64,000 bases of DNA. Source: Fen-1298 sp050015675 (GTDB taxonomy: Bacteria > Bacteroidota > Ignavibacteria > UBA10030). Shown piece after piece: positions 38,001 to 47,900 of this stretch (position 1 is its first letter; each line of letters begins with the position of its first letter). Position numbers and translations under genes: made by a program. The stretch covers positions 1-64,000 of the forward strand of contig JBEKAY010000021.1 of NCBI GenBank assembly GCA_050015675.1, given 5' to 3'. Below the pieces are notes generated by a model that saw nothing but the letters and a program-made list of their open reading frames with translations, made no database searches and was not told where the DNA came from.

Positions 38001-38090
38001 ATGGCAACTGCCGGCGGAAAAGATGTTGCAAAGCTGGATGAAGCACTTGCACAAGTGAAATCGGTTGTGGAATCTCTTTTGCGAAAGTGA
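35085..38090 (+). CDS. alaS: Alanyl-tRNA synthetase
   Basis: 1001 aa, longer than the usual ~870-890. The class II core lies at the N-terminus (SSPVVPYDDPTLLFANAGMN, EVGRDMYHHTFFEMLGNWSF). The editing domain has HSATHLLHNAL and the zinc motif FCGGTHVNSTGDIG. The C-terminal part ends in the GGGGGGRPHMATAGGKD motif. About 50-60 extra residues lie between FNATLDRGLEIFEDIV and ISGKDAFKLYDTFGF (roughly residues 385-440). Their region and the next few hundred bases are more AT-rich than the ends of the gene. It charges tRNA-Ala and edits Ser/Gly errors. Confidence 0.97.
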   Translation: MTSSEIRNSFLKFFEERGHTIIASSPVVPYDDPTLLFANAGMNQFKDVFLGTGKRTYKRAADTQKCIRVSGKHNDLEEVGRDMYHHTFFEMLGNWSFGDYYKKEAITWAWELLTKVWGLPKNRLWATVYKDDQEAEQFWKTLTDIDPTHVLRFGENDNFWEMGETGPCGPCSEIHIDRTPAGNATSEMVNAGIPEVMEIWNLVFIQYNRDETGKLTPLPSKHVDTGMGFERVCAVLQNKISNYDTDVFSPIIKKISELTDKLYDGGMQSAIDNSQFEFDTSMRVIADHVRTLTFAIGDGALPSNEGRGYVLRRILRRAARFGRNLAMHEPFIYQLVPTLVETMSYIFPEIKANQDHIQKIIKGEEESFNATLDRGLEIFEDIVEASVKTQLDRDGYRIINEFNPDHSPIKYQIITRNNSFDRIAEIPKNSWSSDLNKIVSTPPCISGKDAFKLYDTFGFSLDLTELMASERGLKVDVETFTKLMAKQKERSRELRTESGTYSITVSPTSLSVKRNIESARQIDTSKFEKFFKFVGYDKFEVESSILSIKDNLIVLESTPFYGESGGQVGDTGELIIDHNSFAVIDTQKSGNVNVHILEKQPNDFSGKVKAIVDKERRLSIMRNHSATHLLHNALRRILGTHVHQAGSLVAPDYLRFDFAHFAKLSDQELADIEALVNEKIKENIPRTPGLHNMPFEDAKKLGALMFFGDKYGDFVNVIQFGDFSTEFCGGTHVNSTGDIGYFKIRSEGSVASGVRRIEAVTNEYAIELLKIQDKSLRDRFDYAYQQMEELAKLKTELTSISDSKSESIRNSFGGFEERLENLKRITAFPTQASIELASYFDQLSSHGKVLEEIILQLADEKKLLEKDLAKSRLQSLSGSMDELIASAISIGNIKMVAAKVSAASIDELKNLGDSLRTKLGSGVGLLACVLEDKVQLVCVVTDDLVSAKRIEAGKVVGAIAKLVGGGGGGRPHMATAGGKDVAKLDEALAQVKSVVESLLRK

Positions 38091-38100
38091 ATAGAATCAA

Positions 38101-38844
38101 ATGACAACCTTCGAACAACTCCTAAAAATCAAGCGTGATCGAGGTGCAGGATATCTATTGCTCGTTGATCCGGATAATATTGATCCAAAGAAGCTGCCTC
38201 CTTTCATACGCGAAGCGACGAAAGCTGGAACAGATGCCTTTCTTGTCGGCGGCAGTCTCATGCTCTCGAATGAATTCGATAAAACTCTCAAGATCATCAA
38301 GGAGAATACAAAGGCGCCGGTGATCATTTTTCCCGGCGGCGTGTCGCAGGTTTCCTCTGAAGCCGATGCGATCCTTTTTCTTTTACTAATAAGCGGACGC
38401 AACCCGGATTATCTTATCGGCAACCAGGTAAATGCCGCCCCGATTATTAAACGAATGGAACTTGAAGCCATTTCAACCGGATATATGTTGATTGAAGGCG
38501 GAAATGTTACATCGGCAGAATTTATGAGCAACACGAAACCGATCCCGCGTGAGAAACCGGACATCGCCGTCGCGCACGCGCTTGCGGCGGAACTTATCGG
38601 TTTGAAATTGCTCTACTTAGAGGCAGGAAGCGGCGCCAAACAATCCGTACCTGATGCGATGATAAAGAAAGTAACGAAATACTGTTCACTGCCGGTCATT
38701 GTCGGCGGTGGCATTCGAACGCCGGAAGAGGCGAAAAATAAAGTGAAAGCCGGCGCTTCATTCATAGTCACAGGAACAATCATCGAAGAGAATTCACACA
38801 GTTCAATCATTCAAGAGTTTGCCAATGCAATCCACACATCATAA
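38101..38844 (+). CDS. Geranylgeranylglyceryl-phosphate synthase homologue (PcrB-like, group II)
   Basis: 247 aa TIM barrel. Its family joins sn-glycerol-1-phosphate to a prenyl diphosphate. LLVDPDNIDPKKLP, AFLVGGSLM, IIFPGGVSQVSSEADAILF, LYLEAGSGAKQSV and IVGGGIRTPEEAKNKVKAGASFIVTGT form the phosphate and glycerol sites. In archaea this is the first ether-lipid step; in Bacteroidetes the homologues make related prenyl glyceryl phosphates with an unclear role. It follows alaS by 10 bases and precedes gmhA by 9. Confidence 0.88.
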   Translation: MTTFEQLLKIKRDRGAGYLLLVDPDNIDPKKLPPFIREATKAGTDAFLVGGSLMLSNEFDKTLKIIKENTKAPVIIFPGGVSQVSSEADAILFLLLISGRNPDYLIGNQVNAAPIIKRMELEAISTGYMLIEGGNVTSAEFMSNTKPIPREKPDIAVAHALAAELIGLKLLYLEAGSGAKQSVPDAMIKKVTKYCSLPVIVGGGIRTPEEAKNKVKAGASFIVTGTIIEENSHSSIIQEFANAIHTS

Positions 38845-38853
38845 GCAAAATAC

Positions 38854-39474
38854 ATGATCGGGCTTCTTATGATACCATCTTCAGACAAAAAACTTTCACG
38901 CGATAAGTTCATCAGTGATTCGCTTAAGGAGAGCAGCGACACGAAGCTTCGCATTTTACAACAATGTTCGGCGGATATTTCTAAAGCGGTGGATATGATT
39001 ATTAACGCATTCAAAAGCAAGAAGAAAGTATTGCTCTGCGGTAATGGTGGCAGCGCAGCCGATGCGCAGCACCTCGCAACAGAGTTTGTGATCCGCCTCA
39101 GCCCTCACATCAAACGCCCGGGATTACCAGCAATTGCACTCACTACCGATTCATCCTTGCTAACCGCCGGCGCCAACGATCTCGGTTATGATAACGTCTT
39201 CACCCGTTCTATTGAAGCGCTGAGTAATGAAGGTGATGTACTTATTGGAATTTCCACAAGCGGCAATTCTAATAGTGTGAACCGTGCATTCCAAAAGGCG
39301 CGCGAGATGAAATTAACAACTATTGGCTTTCTTGGTAAAGGCGGCGGTAAATCGAAAAGCCTTGTTGATCTTGCCATCATTGTTCCATCGGACGATGCGC
39401 AGCGCATCCAGGAAGGACATATTACCATCGGGCATATCATTTTCCAGGAAGTTGAACAGGAAATGTTTGGTTAA
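38854..39474 (+). CDS. gmhA: Phosphoheptose isomerase (SIS domain)
   Basis: 206 aa. It converts sedoheptulose-7-phosphate to D-glycero-D-manno-heptose-7-phosphate, the first step to LPS heptose. LLCGNGGSAADAQHLATEFV, ISTSGNSNSVNRAF and EGHITIGHIIFQEVE (active-site acids and His) are family hallmarks, as is TTDSSLLTAGANDLGYDNVF. Start ATG 38854 or ATG 38869 are both possible. It sits after the GGGPS gene and before a sugar-phosphate transferase, so the cluster leans to cell-surface carbohydrates and lipids. Confidence 0.9.
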   Translation: MIGLLMIPSSDKKLSRDKFISDSLKESSDTKLRILQQCSADISKAVDMIINAFKSKKKVLLCGNGGSAADAQHLATEFVIRLSPHIKRPGLPAIALTTDSSLLTAGANDLGYDNVFTRSIEALSNEGDVLIGISTSGNSNSVNRAFQKAREMKLTTIGFLGKGGGKSKSLVDLAIIVPSDDAQRIQEGHITIGHIIFQEVEQEMFG

Positions 39475-39549
39475 AGCAGGGATTAGGTTTTGGGAATTAG
39501 GAACAAGGATTATAGATAACTGATTGCTGATAACTGATACCTGACAACG

Positions 39550-40965
39550 ATGTTACATAAACGACGACAAGATTTATTAATTCCGTTACTGACCGTCATC
39601 TCGGATGCAGTTGCTATAGAAGCGTCGTTTCTTTTTTCATACTGGCTCAGATTTTTTTCAATACTCACACAGTACATTCCCATATCGTACGGCCTTCCGC
39701 CGTTAGAAGCATACATTAAAAGTTCTCTCGTTGTTATTCCTGTCTGGTGCTGGTTGTTTCACACACGCCATTTATACCTTCCACGGCGAATCACATCTTT
39801 TTCAGACGAATTTTTTGCTATTGTGCGTGTTGTTATACTCGGCATGATAGTTGTAATGGCAGGCGCATTTTTCTACCGCACATTTTCTTATTCACGCATC
39901 GTATTTTGGATCCTCGGTATTTCTGCGATACTGTTCATTTCCATCGGACGATTTATTGTCTTGAAGTTTGAACAATTTTGGTATGCACATGGCAACGACC
40001 TGAAGCGGGTAATAATTGTGGGGACAAGCTCCGTCGCAAGCAAAATTTTTCGATCTCTTACTGCACATCGATCACTCGGATTTGAAGCACTCGGCTATTG
40101 TTCCGTGCAGGACAACACAGAAAACACCATGGAACATATTCCGTATTTAGGATCCATCGCTTCTATACCGGACTTGATCAAAACACGAAACGTAGATGTT
40201 ATATTGATTGCATTTAACGAAACGGAGCATGCACTGCTGCACGATCTCGTCCGCGACTGCCAGGGATTAAATGTAGAAATGATGATGGTCCCGGACATCC
40301 TTGAGTTGATGACCAGTCAAGTTCAAATCAAATATATTGAAGGAATTCCATTCCTCGGCATTAAAAGTCCTACTCTCAGTACATGGAATTTTATTGTCAA
40401 GCGAGCATTTGACCTGCTCTTCGCATCACTTATCATCTTGCTCGCAAGTCCAATTATTTTCTTGATTGCAATTCTTATTAAGCTCGATTCTAAAGGACGA
40501 ATCTTCTATTTACAGGAACGCATAGGTTTGGATGGCGAAGTATTTAAAGTCATTAAATTCAGATCGATGCGCACTGATGCGGAACAATCGACAGGACCGG
40601 TATGGTCACAAAAAGATGATCCACGAACAACGCAACTCGGTCGATTTCTTCGCCGCTTCAGTTTGGACGAGCTTCCTCAGTTGATGAATGTTATCAGAGG
40701 TGATATGAGCGTTGTTGGTCCACGTCCGGAGCGGCCGCACTTTGTGGAGAAATTCAAAAACCAAGTGCCACGATATTTAGAACGGCATCGCGCTAAAACC
40801 GGTATGACAGGCTGGGCACAAGTCAACGGCCTGCGAGGCAATGCTTCCATTGCTGAACGAACGAAGTACGACATCTATTACATCGAACATTGGTCGCTTG
40901 TGTTTGATCTGAAAATTATTCTTAAGACTATTCACGCCGTTCTTTTTGGCGATGATGCATACTAA
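39550..40965 (+). CDS. Polyprenyl glycosylphosphotransferase (WbaP/WcaJ-type)
   Basis: 471 aa. Four or five membrane helices (~15-130) and a CoA-binding-like middle part (RVIIVGTSSVASKIFRSL) precede the catalytic tail: GRIFYLQERIGLDGEVFKVIKFRSM, RFLRRFSLDELPQLMNVIRGDMSVVGPRPE and GMTGWAQVNGLRG. It moves a sugar phosphate from a nucleotide sugar to undecaprenyl phosphate to begin an exopolysaccharide or O-antigen unit. No other capsule genes are nearby. The donor sugar is not predictable with confidence. Confidence 0.92.
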   Translation: MLHKRRQDLLIPLLTVISDAVAIEASFLFSYWLRFFSILTQYIPISYGLPPLEAYIKSSLVVIPVWCWLFHTRHLYLPRRITSFSDEFFAIVRVVILGMIVVMAGAFFYRTFSYSRIVFWILGISAILFISIGRFIVLKFEQFWYAHGNDLKRVIIVGTSSVASKIFRSLTAHRSLGFEALGYCSVQDNTENTMEHIPYLGSIASIPDLIKTRNVDVILIAFNETEHALLHDLVRDCQGLNVEMMMVPDILELMTSQVQIKYIEGIPFLGIKSPTLSTWNFIVKRAFDLLFASLIILLASPIIFLIAILIKLDSKGRIFYLQERIGLDGEVFKVIKFRSMRTDAEQSTGPVWSQKDDPRTTQLGRFLRRFSLDELPQLMNVIRGDMSVVGPRPERPHFVEKFKNQVPRYLERHRAKTGMTGWAQVNGLRGNASIAERTKYDIYYIEHWSLVFDLKIILKTIHAVLFGDDAY

Positions 40966-41053
40966 ATCAATTTTCAAGGCAAAAGGAAAAAGTAAAGATA
41001 CATTCTATCATTTTTCCTTTTTACTTTTGACGTTATACTTTTAACTTAATTCT

Positions 41054-41425
41054 ATGGTTGCTGCATTTATTTTCCTCTTACATATTGCGCTCGTTATATT
41101 TGTCTTTATTAAAAATAAAAAAGAAAGCATTGGTGAAGGATTTCTTGCCATCGCTTTTGTTGGTATTATTTTTGCTATCGGCTGGACAATTGGCGCGATC
41201 CTGACAAATCTTCTCTTCACTCCTGAATGGTTTGTGAAATGGTATTGGCAGCCGCTGGACTCTTGGGTGTGGCGAAACATCAGAAAGGAAATCAGCCGCG
41301 ATACAATTTCTCTTTTGTTTCTTACCGCCCTTGAAATTGTCTTCTACTACTTCTATCTTCTCTCGGAATCGAAGCAGGATGACGAAAAGAAAAAAGAAGC
41401 AAACCCTCCCACTAGTTCAACTTAA
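41054..41425 (+). CDS. Small membrane protein of unknown function
   Basis: 123 aa with three hydrophobic helices (residues ~3-20, 30-52 and 83-102) separated by a Trp-rich loop (WFVKWYWQPLDSWVW), and a charged C-terminal tail. No family recognised. It follows the glycosylphosphotransferase by 88 bases on the same strand and could belong to that transcript. Its 3' end overlaps the convergent TonB gene by 14 bases. Confidence 0.6.
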   Translation: MVAAFIFLLHIALVIFVFIKNKKESIGEGFLAIAFVGIIFAIGWTIGAILTNLLFTPEWFVKWYWQPLDSWVWRNIRKEISRDTISLLFLTALEIVFYYFYLLSESKQDDEKKKEANPPTSST

Positions 41426-42371
41426 AATAAAACGTAATGATGCAGGATTGTTCCACTTGTGGCAGTGACGACCCAAGCGGTTCAAACTTCCAGAAACGAA
41501 TCGCTTTCATTGCGGCTTCTTCTAAAAGACGGTTCGCCTTTTGTTCCGGTTGAACAGAACGTACAGTTCCATCAGGTAAGACGATCGTGAGAATTCGAAC
41601 TTGCGCTGAGACTGACGCTCCTTGCGGATATTTCGGTAGTTCACCGCTGAGTTTGCGGCGTATCATTCCATGAAGCCATTGCAGAGAAAATGCCCCTCCT
41701 CCTTCTCCATCACCATGTTCTCCCGCTCCTAAACCATAAGGCGTTGTTCCAGCAGAGGGTTTAGAAGAACCTCCAATTCCAGAACGATCAACTCCGCTTG
41801 GCGGTTCACCGGTTCTTCCCGGTACAGGGCGTCCTCCTTTTCGCCACGGCTCGCGCGATTCTCCTCCGCCGCCTGCAATATTATTATGATCTATCGGAGC
41901 GTTCATATTGCCCATGTCGTTCGGCGAGATAGTCTTGTCATCTGTTTGAATTTTATCTACGCCAACCTGTCCCGGCAAAGAGTTTAAACCCTCTCCAAGC
42001 CGCCTTTCTCCCGGAACATTTTGTCTTCGAGAATTTGATCCACTCCGAAGAGATGTCGCCGGAAAGGATTCATCATGCAAAGCGGTTTCTGAAACGATAG
42101 ATTGATGTTGAAGAATCGGATATGCTGACATACCGACTTCCACATCGCTCAATGCATGCGGAAGTTCAATTTCGGAATACGTGAAAATACGGACAACATG
42201 CTGTGGCTGAGGATTGAAAGCTTCTGGATCTACTATAAGCCGGAAAGAACTGAGAATAGCAAGAGTAAGCGCGACAGCAAAAATAAATGCAAGCGACATT
42301 TGTCTTTTATAAACTCGCTGCAATTCTTTTGCACCGTATGGAATTCTTCCCAAGTGCGGCGATACATTCAC
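41412..42371 (-). CDS. TonB-family energy transducer-like protein
   Basis: 319 aa. A single N-terminal membrane helix (LAFIFAVALTLAILSSFRLIV) is followed by a Gly/Pro-rich periplasmic spacer (~100-225) and a C-terminal TonB domain (YPQGASVSAQVRILTIVLPDGTVRSV...AAMKAIRFWKFEPL). Such proteins pass energy from the inner membrane to outer-membrane transporters. No exbB or exbD is in the window. It is the last gene of the run TPR, outer-membrane protein, SPOR, TonB. Confidence 0.85.
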   Translation of the reverse strand: MNVSPHLGRIPYGAKELQRVYKRQMSLAFIFAVALTLAILSSFRLIVDPEAFNPQPQHVVRIFTYSEIELPHALSDVEVGMSAYPILQHQSIVSETALHDESFPATSLRSGSNSRRQNVPGERRLGEGLNSLPGQVGVDKIQTDDKTISPNDMGNMNAPIDHNNIAGGGGESREPWRKGGRPVPGRTGEPPSGVDRSGIGGSSKPSAGTTPYGLGAGEHGDGEGGGAFSLQWLHGMIRRKLSGELPKYPQGASVSAQVRILTIVLPDGTVRSVQPEQKANRLLEEAAMKAIRFWKFEPLGSSLPQVEQSCIITFYFKLN

Positions 42372-42492
42372 ATGTGCTCCTTTGCGCCGCGCTTCGCACT
42401 CATTACCTGACCTGCCTTATACCCTCGTTCATTCACACAGATAATCGATCCTCGGCAAAGTAAAATTGAACGAGAGAAATCTTTGAAAATAT

Positions 42493-43230
42493 TTATTTTA
42501 ATCGAACTTTGTCAATAACGTAGTGCGTCTGCAATTGTTCTGCGAACGACAGCACTGCTTTCTTCGCTTCATCGCGAGAAGAATAGCGTCCGATGCGAAC
42601 AGTGTACCAATCACCGCCCTTCATTGGAATTCTTTCAACGAACGAAGGATATCCGGAAAACTCTAAATTCTTTGCCGTCTCGTCTGCTCTGCTCTTTTCG
42701 CGATAGGCGATAACCTGAATGGTAAATTCACCTTTCATCTCGCTGAGTTTTGAAGAAGATTCAGTCTCTATCACTGCCTCGCTCTTTTTTAATGCCTTTG
42801 ATTTTTTCGCAGTCGGTTCTGTTGCCTTTGCTTCGGGTTCTTTTACACTTTCAGATTGCTTCCCAGCTTCCGCTTTTTCTTGTATAGGAGCTGTATCGAG
42901 CAATGCAACTTCATTCGTATCCGCTTGCTTCTGCGTTTCTGCAGGTTGAGCTGTGGATTCTTGTGGGAATGGTTCTTCTTGCACTTGTGCAATCGGCTGA
43001 TGCTTCTTGCCCCAAATTTTAATAATCCCGCGCTGGTTCAAAAAATACACGCCTGCTGCCGCAATGCACAGAAAAACTACTAAAAGCAGAATTATTTTTC
43101 CACTTCCTCCACTGCTTTTTTTAACACTCTTTTTTGCCGGGGGAGCAACCGGCGCCTCTGGCGCTTCCGGCGCTTCTTCAAACCCGCCTTCATCAATGAG
43201 ATTCAAATCTGGCATTGAATAATCCTCCAT
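42493..43230 (-). CDS. SPOR-domain membrane protein
   Basis: 245 aa. A short N-terminal cytoplasmic part contains a Pro/Ala repeat (EAPEAPEAPVAPPAKK). A single helix (KIILLLVVFLCIAAAGVYFL), a low-complexity Lys/Glu/Ala linker and a C-terminal SPOR domain (GEFTIQVIAYREKSRADETAKNL...WYTVRIGRYSSRDEAKKAV) follow. SPOR domains bind peptidoglycan stripped of stem peptides, often at division sites. It lies 34 bases after the outer-membrane gene, in the same operon. Confidence 0.9.
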   Translation of the reverse strand: MEDYSMPDLNLIDEGGFEEAPEAPEAPVAPPAKKSVKKSSGGSGKIILLLVVFLCIAAAGVYFLNQRGIIKIWGKKHQPIAQVQEEPFPQESTAQPAETQKQADTNEVALLDTAPIQEKAEAGKQSESVKEPEAKATEPTAKKSKALKKSEAVIETESSSKLSEMKGEFTIQVIAYREKSRADETAKNLEFSGYPSFVERIPMKGGDWYTVRIGRYSSRDEAKKAVLSFAEQLQTHYVIDKVRLK

Positions 43231-43264
43231 GTATGTTTGGAAAGTGCTGTGATCAACTTGTTCT

Positions 43265-44971
43265 TCACCATTTTATTTGTACGCCTGCTTGCATTGTCAA
43301 CGGAAATTCTCTATATCCACGCCATATTTCAAATTTTGAATCAGTTAAATTTTTAATTCCAACTGTAAGTCTTAAAAAATCAAATGGCGTATATTCACCG
43401 CTTATATCAACAACTGCATATTTTGAAAGCGTTGCCATACCGGCAAGATCAGTTGTTCGTTCTCCGGCAAACCTCACATTTGCACTAACCGCCCCCGCAG
43501 TTCCAAATCTATGGATTGCAGAACACCATGCTTCGACCGCCGGTGCGTAAGGAATTTTTCCGTCGAGAAAAGAATCATTCGTAGAACGAAGCAAAATATT
43601 AGAAGCAAAATAATCATTTGAGTTCAACTTTGCAACCATTTCCGCACAAAATGTTACGATTGTCGCCTGCCCTCCGTAAGCCAGCATCCAGACACCTTGA
43701 CGCGAGGAATCCGAAAACATTGGCAATTCACGGGCAGATTTCACATTTAAGGACACACGGCTCTTCACTGCCTCTGTCCAATGGGATTCTATACCAAGCT
43801 CGCCGGCACTTGTAACATCTTCATGTTTAACGATTGAAGCGGCGGAGAGAAATCGGTTTGCTATAATGTTAGCTGCCAAAGTCATTGGAATGAACATTGG
43901 TTCATAAGATATAAATACACGATGTTGAGATGTAACGTAATAGCTTGCCGTTAAATTCGGACACAGACGTACTAAATCCTGCCCTGCCATTCCTTTTGCC
44001 CAATATAAATGAAGCGACCCTTCGAAAAGCACACCGCCATACCAAAAGTTTTGCACACTTGCTGACAAATCCATAAACGCCAACCTGTCTGTAGCGTACA
44101 TGAAATGGAGCTTTGTGTGAATAGGAAGAGATGCAAATGGGAATGAGGTTTGGTAATTCAGATCGAATCGAGTTTCGCTCGTCGATGCAGACGAATCTGA
44201 AATAGCTATACTCTCTAAAGAAATTCCTGCTGAGTAAGGAAAATTATTCAATGTCTGATTCTCAATTCCCGTCAGCAATTGGAAATCTGAAAGCGTTCGC
44301 TGGAGGGTCGGTGTTGCAGAACCATAAAAATGAAATGATTCACTTTGATAACCGAGTTTGCCATTGACTGCCGCATTTCGAAGTATCGGCACACTCGAAA
44401 TCAGCGTTGTTCCTCCAGATGCCGTCAAATCACCGCTGGATCGATCTGTGCTCTGCTCGTATCCCTTAGTCAGAAAATATTGAGCGCCAAAAGAATAATA
44501 GTATTCCGGTAACGACTGCCCGAATTGAAGTTCTGCTTCCGGTGTGAAGTACGTCCCTATATCTGCTTTTATAAATCCTGAATACTTACTTGCTTGTTCC
44601 TGTGAATATCCTTCCCTGCTTTTTATTTCAAGTTCCAGCGTTTCACGATCACGCAGAATTTTTTCAGGAGATTTCAACAAGGGCTGCGATACGACAGCAG
44701 ATTCATCAACCATAATTTTTTCTAATTTCGTTAAATCGATTGATGCAATACCGGTGATGACAAATTCCGGTAAATCAAATTTTGGAAGAGGACGCTGTGC
44801 AGTTTTTGTCGGTGCCTTGCTTGTGTCCTGTTGCGGTGTGTTAATTCTTACCTGTTGCATCACCGGATTTTTCTTTGCGCGTTCTATCGGTTCTTCTTGC
44901 GCAATTAAAGCCGAAGTCTGCACGGCAAACAGAAGAATCAGCAATTTCCATGGACGAAGCACCGCGCGCAC
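43265..44971 (-). CDS. Predicted outer-membrane beta-barrel protein
   Basis: 568 aa with a signal peptide (LLILLFAVQTSALIAQ). The segment PKFDLPEFVITGIASIDL resembles the carboxy part of a plug or a TonB-box-like region. From about residue 150 on, alternating strands suggest a barrel, and the end GVQIKW has the aromatic C-terminal residue of barrels. There is no full TonB-dependent-receptor plug. It overlaps the TPR gene by one base (TAATG), so the two are tightly coupled, and it precedes SPOR and TonB genes, which supports an envelope role. No named family is recognised. Confidence 0.75.
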   Translation of the reverse strand: MRAVLRPWKLLILLFAVQTSALIAQEEPIERAKKNPVMQQVRINTPQQDTSKAPTKTAQRPLPKFDLPEFVITGIASIDLTKLEKIMVDESAVVSQPLLKSPEKILRDRETLELEIKSREGYSQEQASKYSGFIKADIGTYFTPEAELQFGQSLPEYYYSFGAQYFLTKGYEQSTDRSSGDLTASGGTTLISSVPILRNAAVNGKLGYQSESFHFYGSATPTLQRTLSDFQLLTGIENQTLNNFPYSAGISLESIAISDSSASTSETRFDLNYQTSFPFASLPIHTKLHFMYATDRLAFMDLSASVQNFWYGGVLFEGSLHLYWAKGMAGQDLVRLCPNLTASYYVTSQHRVFISYEPMFIPMTLAANIIANRFLSAASIVKHEDVTSAGELGIESHWTEAVKSRVSLNVKSARELPMFSDSSRQGVWMLAYGGQATIVTFCAEMVAKLNSNDYFASNILLRSTNDSFLDGKIPYAPAVEAWCSAIHRFGTAGAVSANVRFAGERTTDLAGMATLSKYAVVDISGEYTPFDFLRLTVGIKNLTDSKFEIWRGYREFPLTMQAGVQIKW

Positions 44972-47900
44972 TACTGCTGCTCCATTCTTTTCAGACGTCG
45001 TCGAGCTTCTTCGATTACCGAACTGTCTGTCTTCAGTTTCAGAACTGTCAGATACGATTCGCGTGCACGGCGCACATCCTTTGTTTGTTCGTAGGCATCA
45101 CCCAAGCCAAGACATGCCCTTCCGACCCACCGATCGTACGACGGGAAAACATATTTTACTCGAAGCAGAGCGGTTATGACATTCGTCCAATCTTTTTTTC
45201 CGGCAAGCGATGCGCCTACGATGTATTGTGCTTCAGCACCTGTTTCATCTTTGCGCGATGTTGCGACCTTCTCGGCGGCAGCCTTTGCCCGATCATAATC
45301 TTGCGATTCAAAATACATCCGTGCCTGTGCGACCCGCGCTTCATCTGCAAGAGGCAAGTCACCATACTCTTTCATCACCTGTTCGAACTGTGCACTTGCT
45401 TCAGCATTCTTTCCAAGTGATCGCAATGTCTCGCCTATTCGCAGTTTTGCTTCGGCAATAATCTCCGGGTCTTTCACTTTCTGCTGAAGATTCTGCAAGG
45501 TGAGAATTGCTTTTTCAGAATTATGCTGTGTGTTGTAAATCTCAGCCGCTTCGTACAAGCTTTCACCAATGACTTTTTCTGCTGCATTTGGTACGTTTGC
45601 AGCTCGCTCAAATGCCAGCGCCGCTTCATCGGGACTGCCTTGCACGCGGTAACACTTCGCTAATGCATATTGTGCATTTGCTAAAAGTTTTGAGCTGGGA
45701 TACTTTTCGGCAAATCCTCGGTAAACTGCTACTGCATCTGAATATTTTTTCTGATTGAAAAGCAGATCGCCCTTTTTCAATTGAAGCTCTTCGCCAACAG
45801 GTGAATTCGGGTTTTCTTTTACAAACTCATCTAATACTTCGACTGCTTCGTCGTCTTTTCCTTGCGCAATTAAACAATACTGAATTCCAGTGGTGGCATC
45901 TGCAACGTAAGGGCTTTTCGGAAATTGCCTCAATACTTCACGATAAGATTTTTCCGCCGCAACAAACTGTTGAATATTGTAATAACTATCGCCGAGACTA
46001 TAATAGGCACGAGCTGCAAGTTCACTATTAGGAAAAGTTTTTATCAGCTTATTGAATTCCTTGATCGCCTCGCCGTATTCTTTCCGCTGAAAGTTGATCC
46101 ATCCCAATGCAAACTGTGCATCGTCGGCAAGCGCAGAGTGCGGCAATACCTTGATTAATCCTTCAAATGCCTTGATTGCTTCAGTATTGTCTTCGTCTTT
46201 TAAATAACACTGACCCATCTGATAATAAGCATAGTCGATGGAAGCACTGTCCGGATACATCCGGATGACTGTACGATACAAGCCGACAGCTTTTTTGTAG
46301 TCCTTCTGAAAGAAATGAGCATCGCCCAGACGTAAGCGCGCATCGAATGCAAACTTGCCTCTCGGATATTCCACCAACAACCGCTCAAACGATTCGATTG
46401 CCTGTGGAAAATTCCCCTGTTTGTAAAATGCCCAGGCAATTCCGTACAAAGCTTCTTCTTTCTTCGCCGATCCTGCGCTCTCCACGGATTCCTGATAGAG
46501 CAACGTCGATATATTATAATTTCCGAGCCGGTACTCCGCTTCCGCCTGATAGAATTTTGCTTCATCTGCCTTTGGATGTTTTGGATATTGCGAAATAAAC
46601 TCCGCAAACTTTGCCGCGGCATCTTTAAAATCTTTCAACTTGAATGCGCAGAACGCCGACTGGAAACTTGCTTCAACTTTCACTTCGATGGACGCCGTTG
46701 AAAACGCCAGCGCTTTCTTGAACCACTCTTGCGCTTCTTTAAAGTTTCCTTCGATCAACAAACAATCGCCTAACATTTTATATGCGTCCGGCAGAATATC
46801 GCTTTTCGGAAATTCTGCCGCCAACCGCTGAAAGTACGGCTTTGCCTCACTTGTATTTGTTTCATCAAAGAAAATCATTCCGGCATCGAATAGCGCATTG
46901 TCGGACCATTCGCCCTGTGGTTCGCGTTTAACAACTTCGTCAAACGTCTTCAGCGCCTTATCATTTTGTCCGGCAAGATGTTCCGCGGTGCCACGCCGGT
47001 ATAACGCCGCATGCCCGAGTTCGTCAGAGCGATGTGCCAGCGTATCAAAGATCTTCACTGCCTTTGAATAATTCTTCTGGTTGAACAAACTCCATGCAAG
47101 ATTGTATGTTACTTCAGCGGCGAATGTGCTTTTCGGATAATCGAGAAGAAATTTTTCATATCGTTTTTGTGCTTCTGCAAAATCGCCAAGTTTGTAAAAT
47201 GCCTCGGCAAGCAAGTAATCGGCGTTTGCTAATTCTTCCTCGTCATGGATCTCTGCACGGGATTTTATCAGCGCATCGATAGCCCGCTGATAGTCTTTCG
47301 CGTAATAGAAACATTCGCCAATGCGAACATGCGCACCCGCCGATAAACTGCTTTGTGGAAATTCCGCAATCAGTTTGCCGTACTGTTCGGCGGCTTTTGC
47401 GTACTCCGTTCGCTTCTGGAGGGTCCATGCAACGGAATATAACGCATAGTCGCGCAAGCGATTTTTCGGATAATTCTCATACGCAAGCGTGTAATATTTA
47501 AGCGCGTTTTGAGTATCGTCACTTCGCAACGACGCTTCGCCAATCCAATACGCCGCTTCGCAGGCAAATTCACTTTCGCTATACTTATCTAACACGATTT
47601 TAAATGCGGCAATTGCTTCGCTGTTCTTTTTTAGATTGATGCAGGTCTGACCGAGCTTTAGATATGCTTCCGGCACGTATTTTGAATTTGGATTATTCTG
47701 GATGAATGCGTTGTACTTTACGGAGGTGTTTTGAAATTGTGCCGACTGAAACGAACACTCCGCGCCGAAGAATTCTGCATCCTGCCGCTTGATGCTCTTG
47801 GGATATTTTTGGACGAATATTTCAAATTGCTGACCGGCAAGCTGGTAGAGACTATCGCTGTAAAGTCCGAAAGCAAATGCGTAGTCCTGCTCTTCTGCCA

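Noticed and set aside
41054..41425. Function guess for the three-helix membrane protein as part of the glycan pathway
   Set aside because: Only position supports it; no motif, so it was left unassigned.
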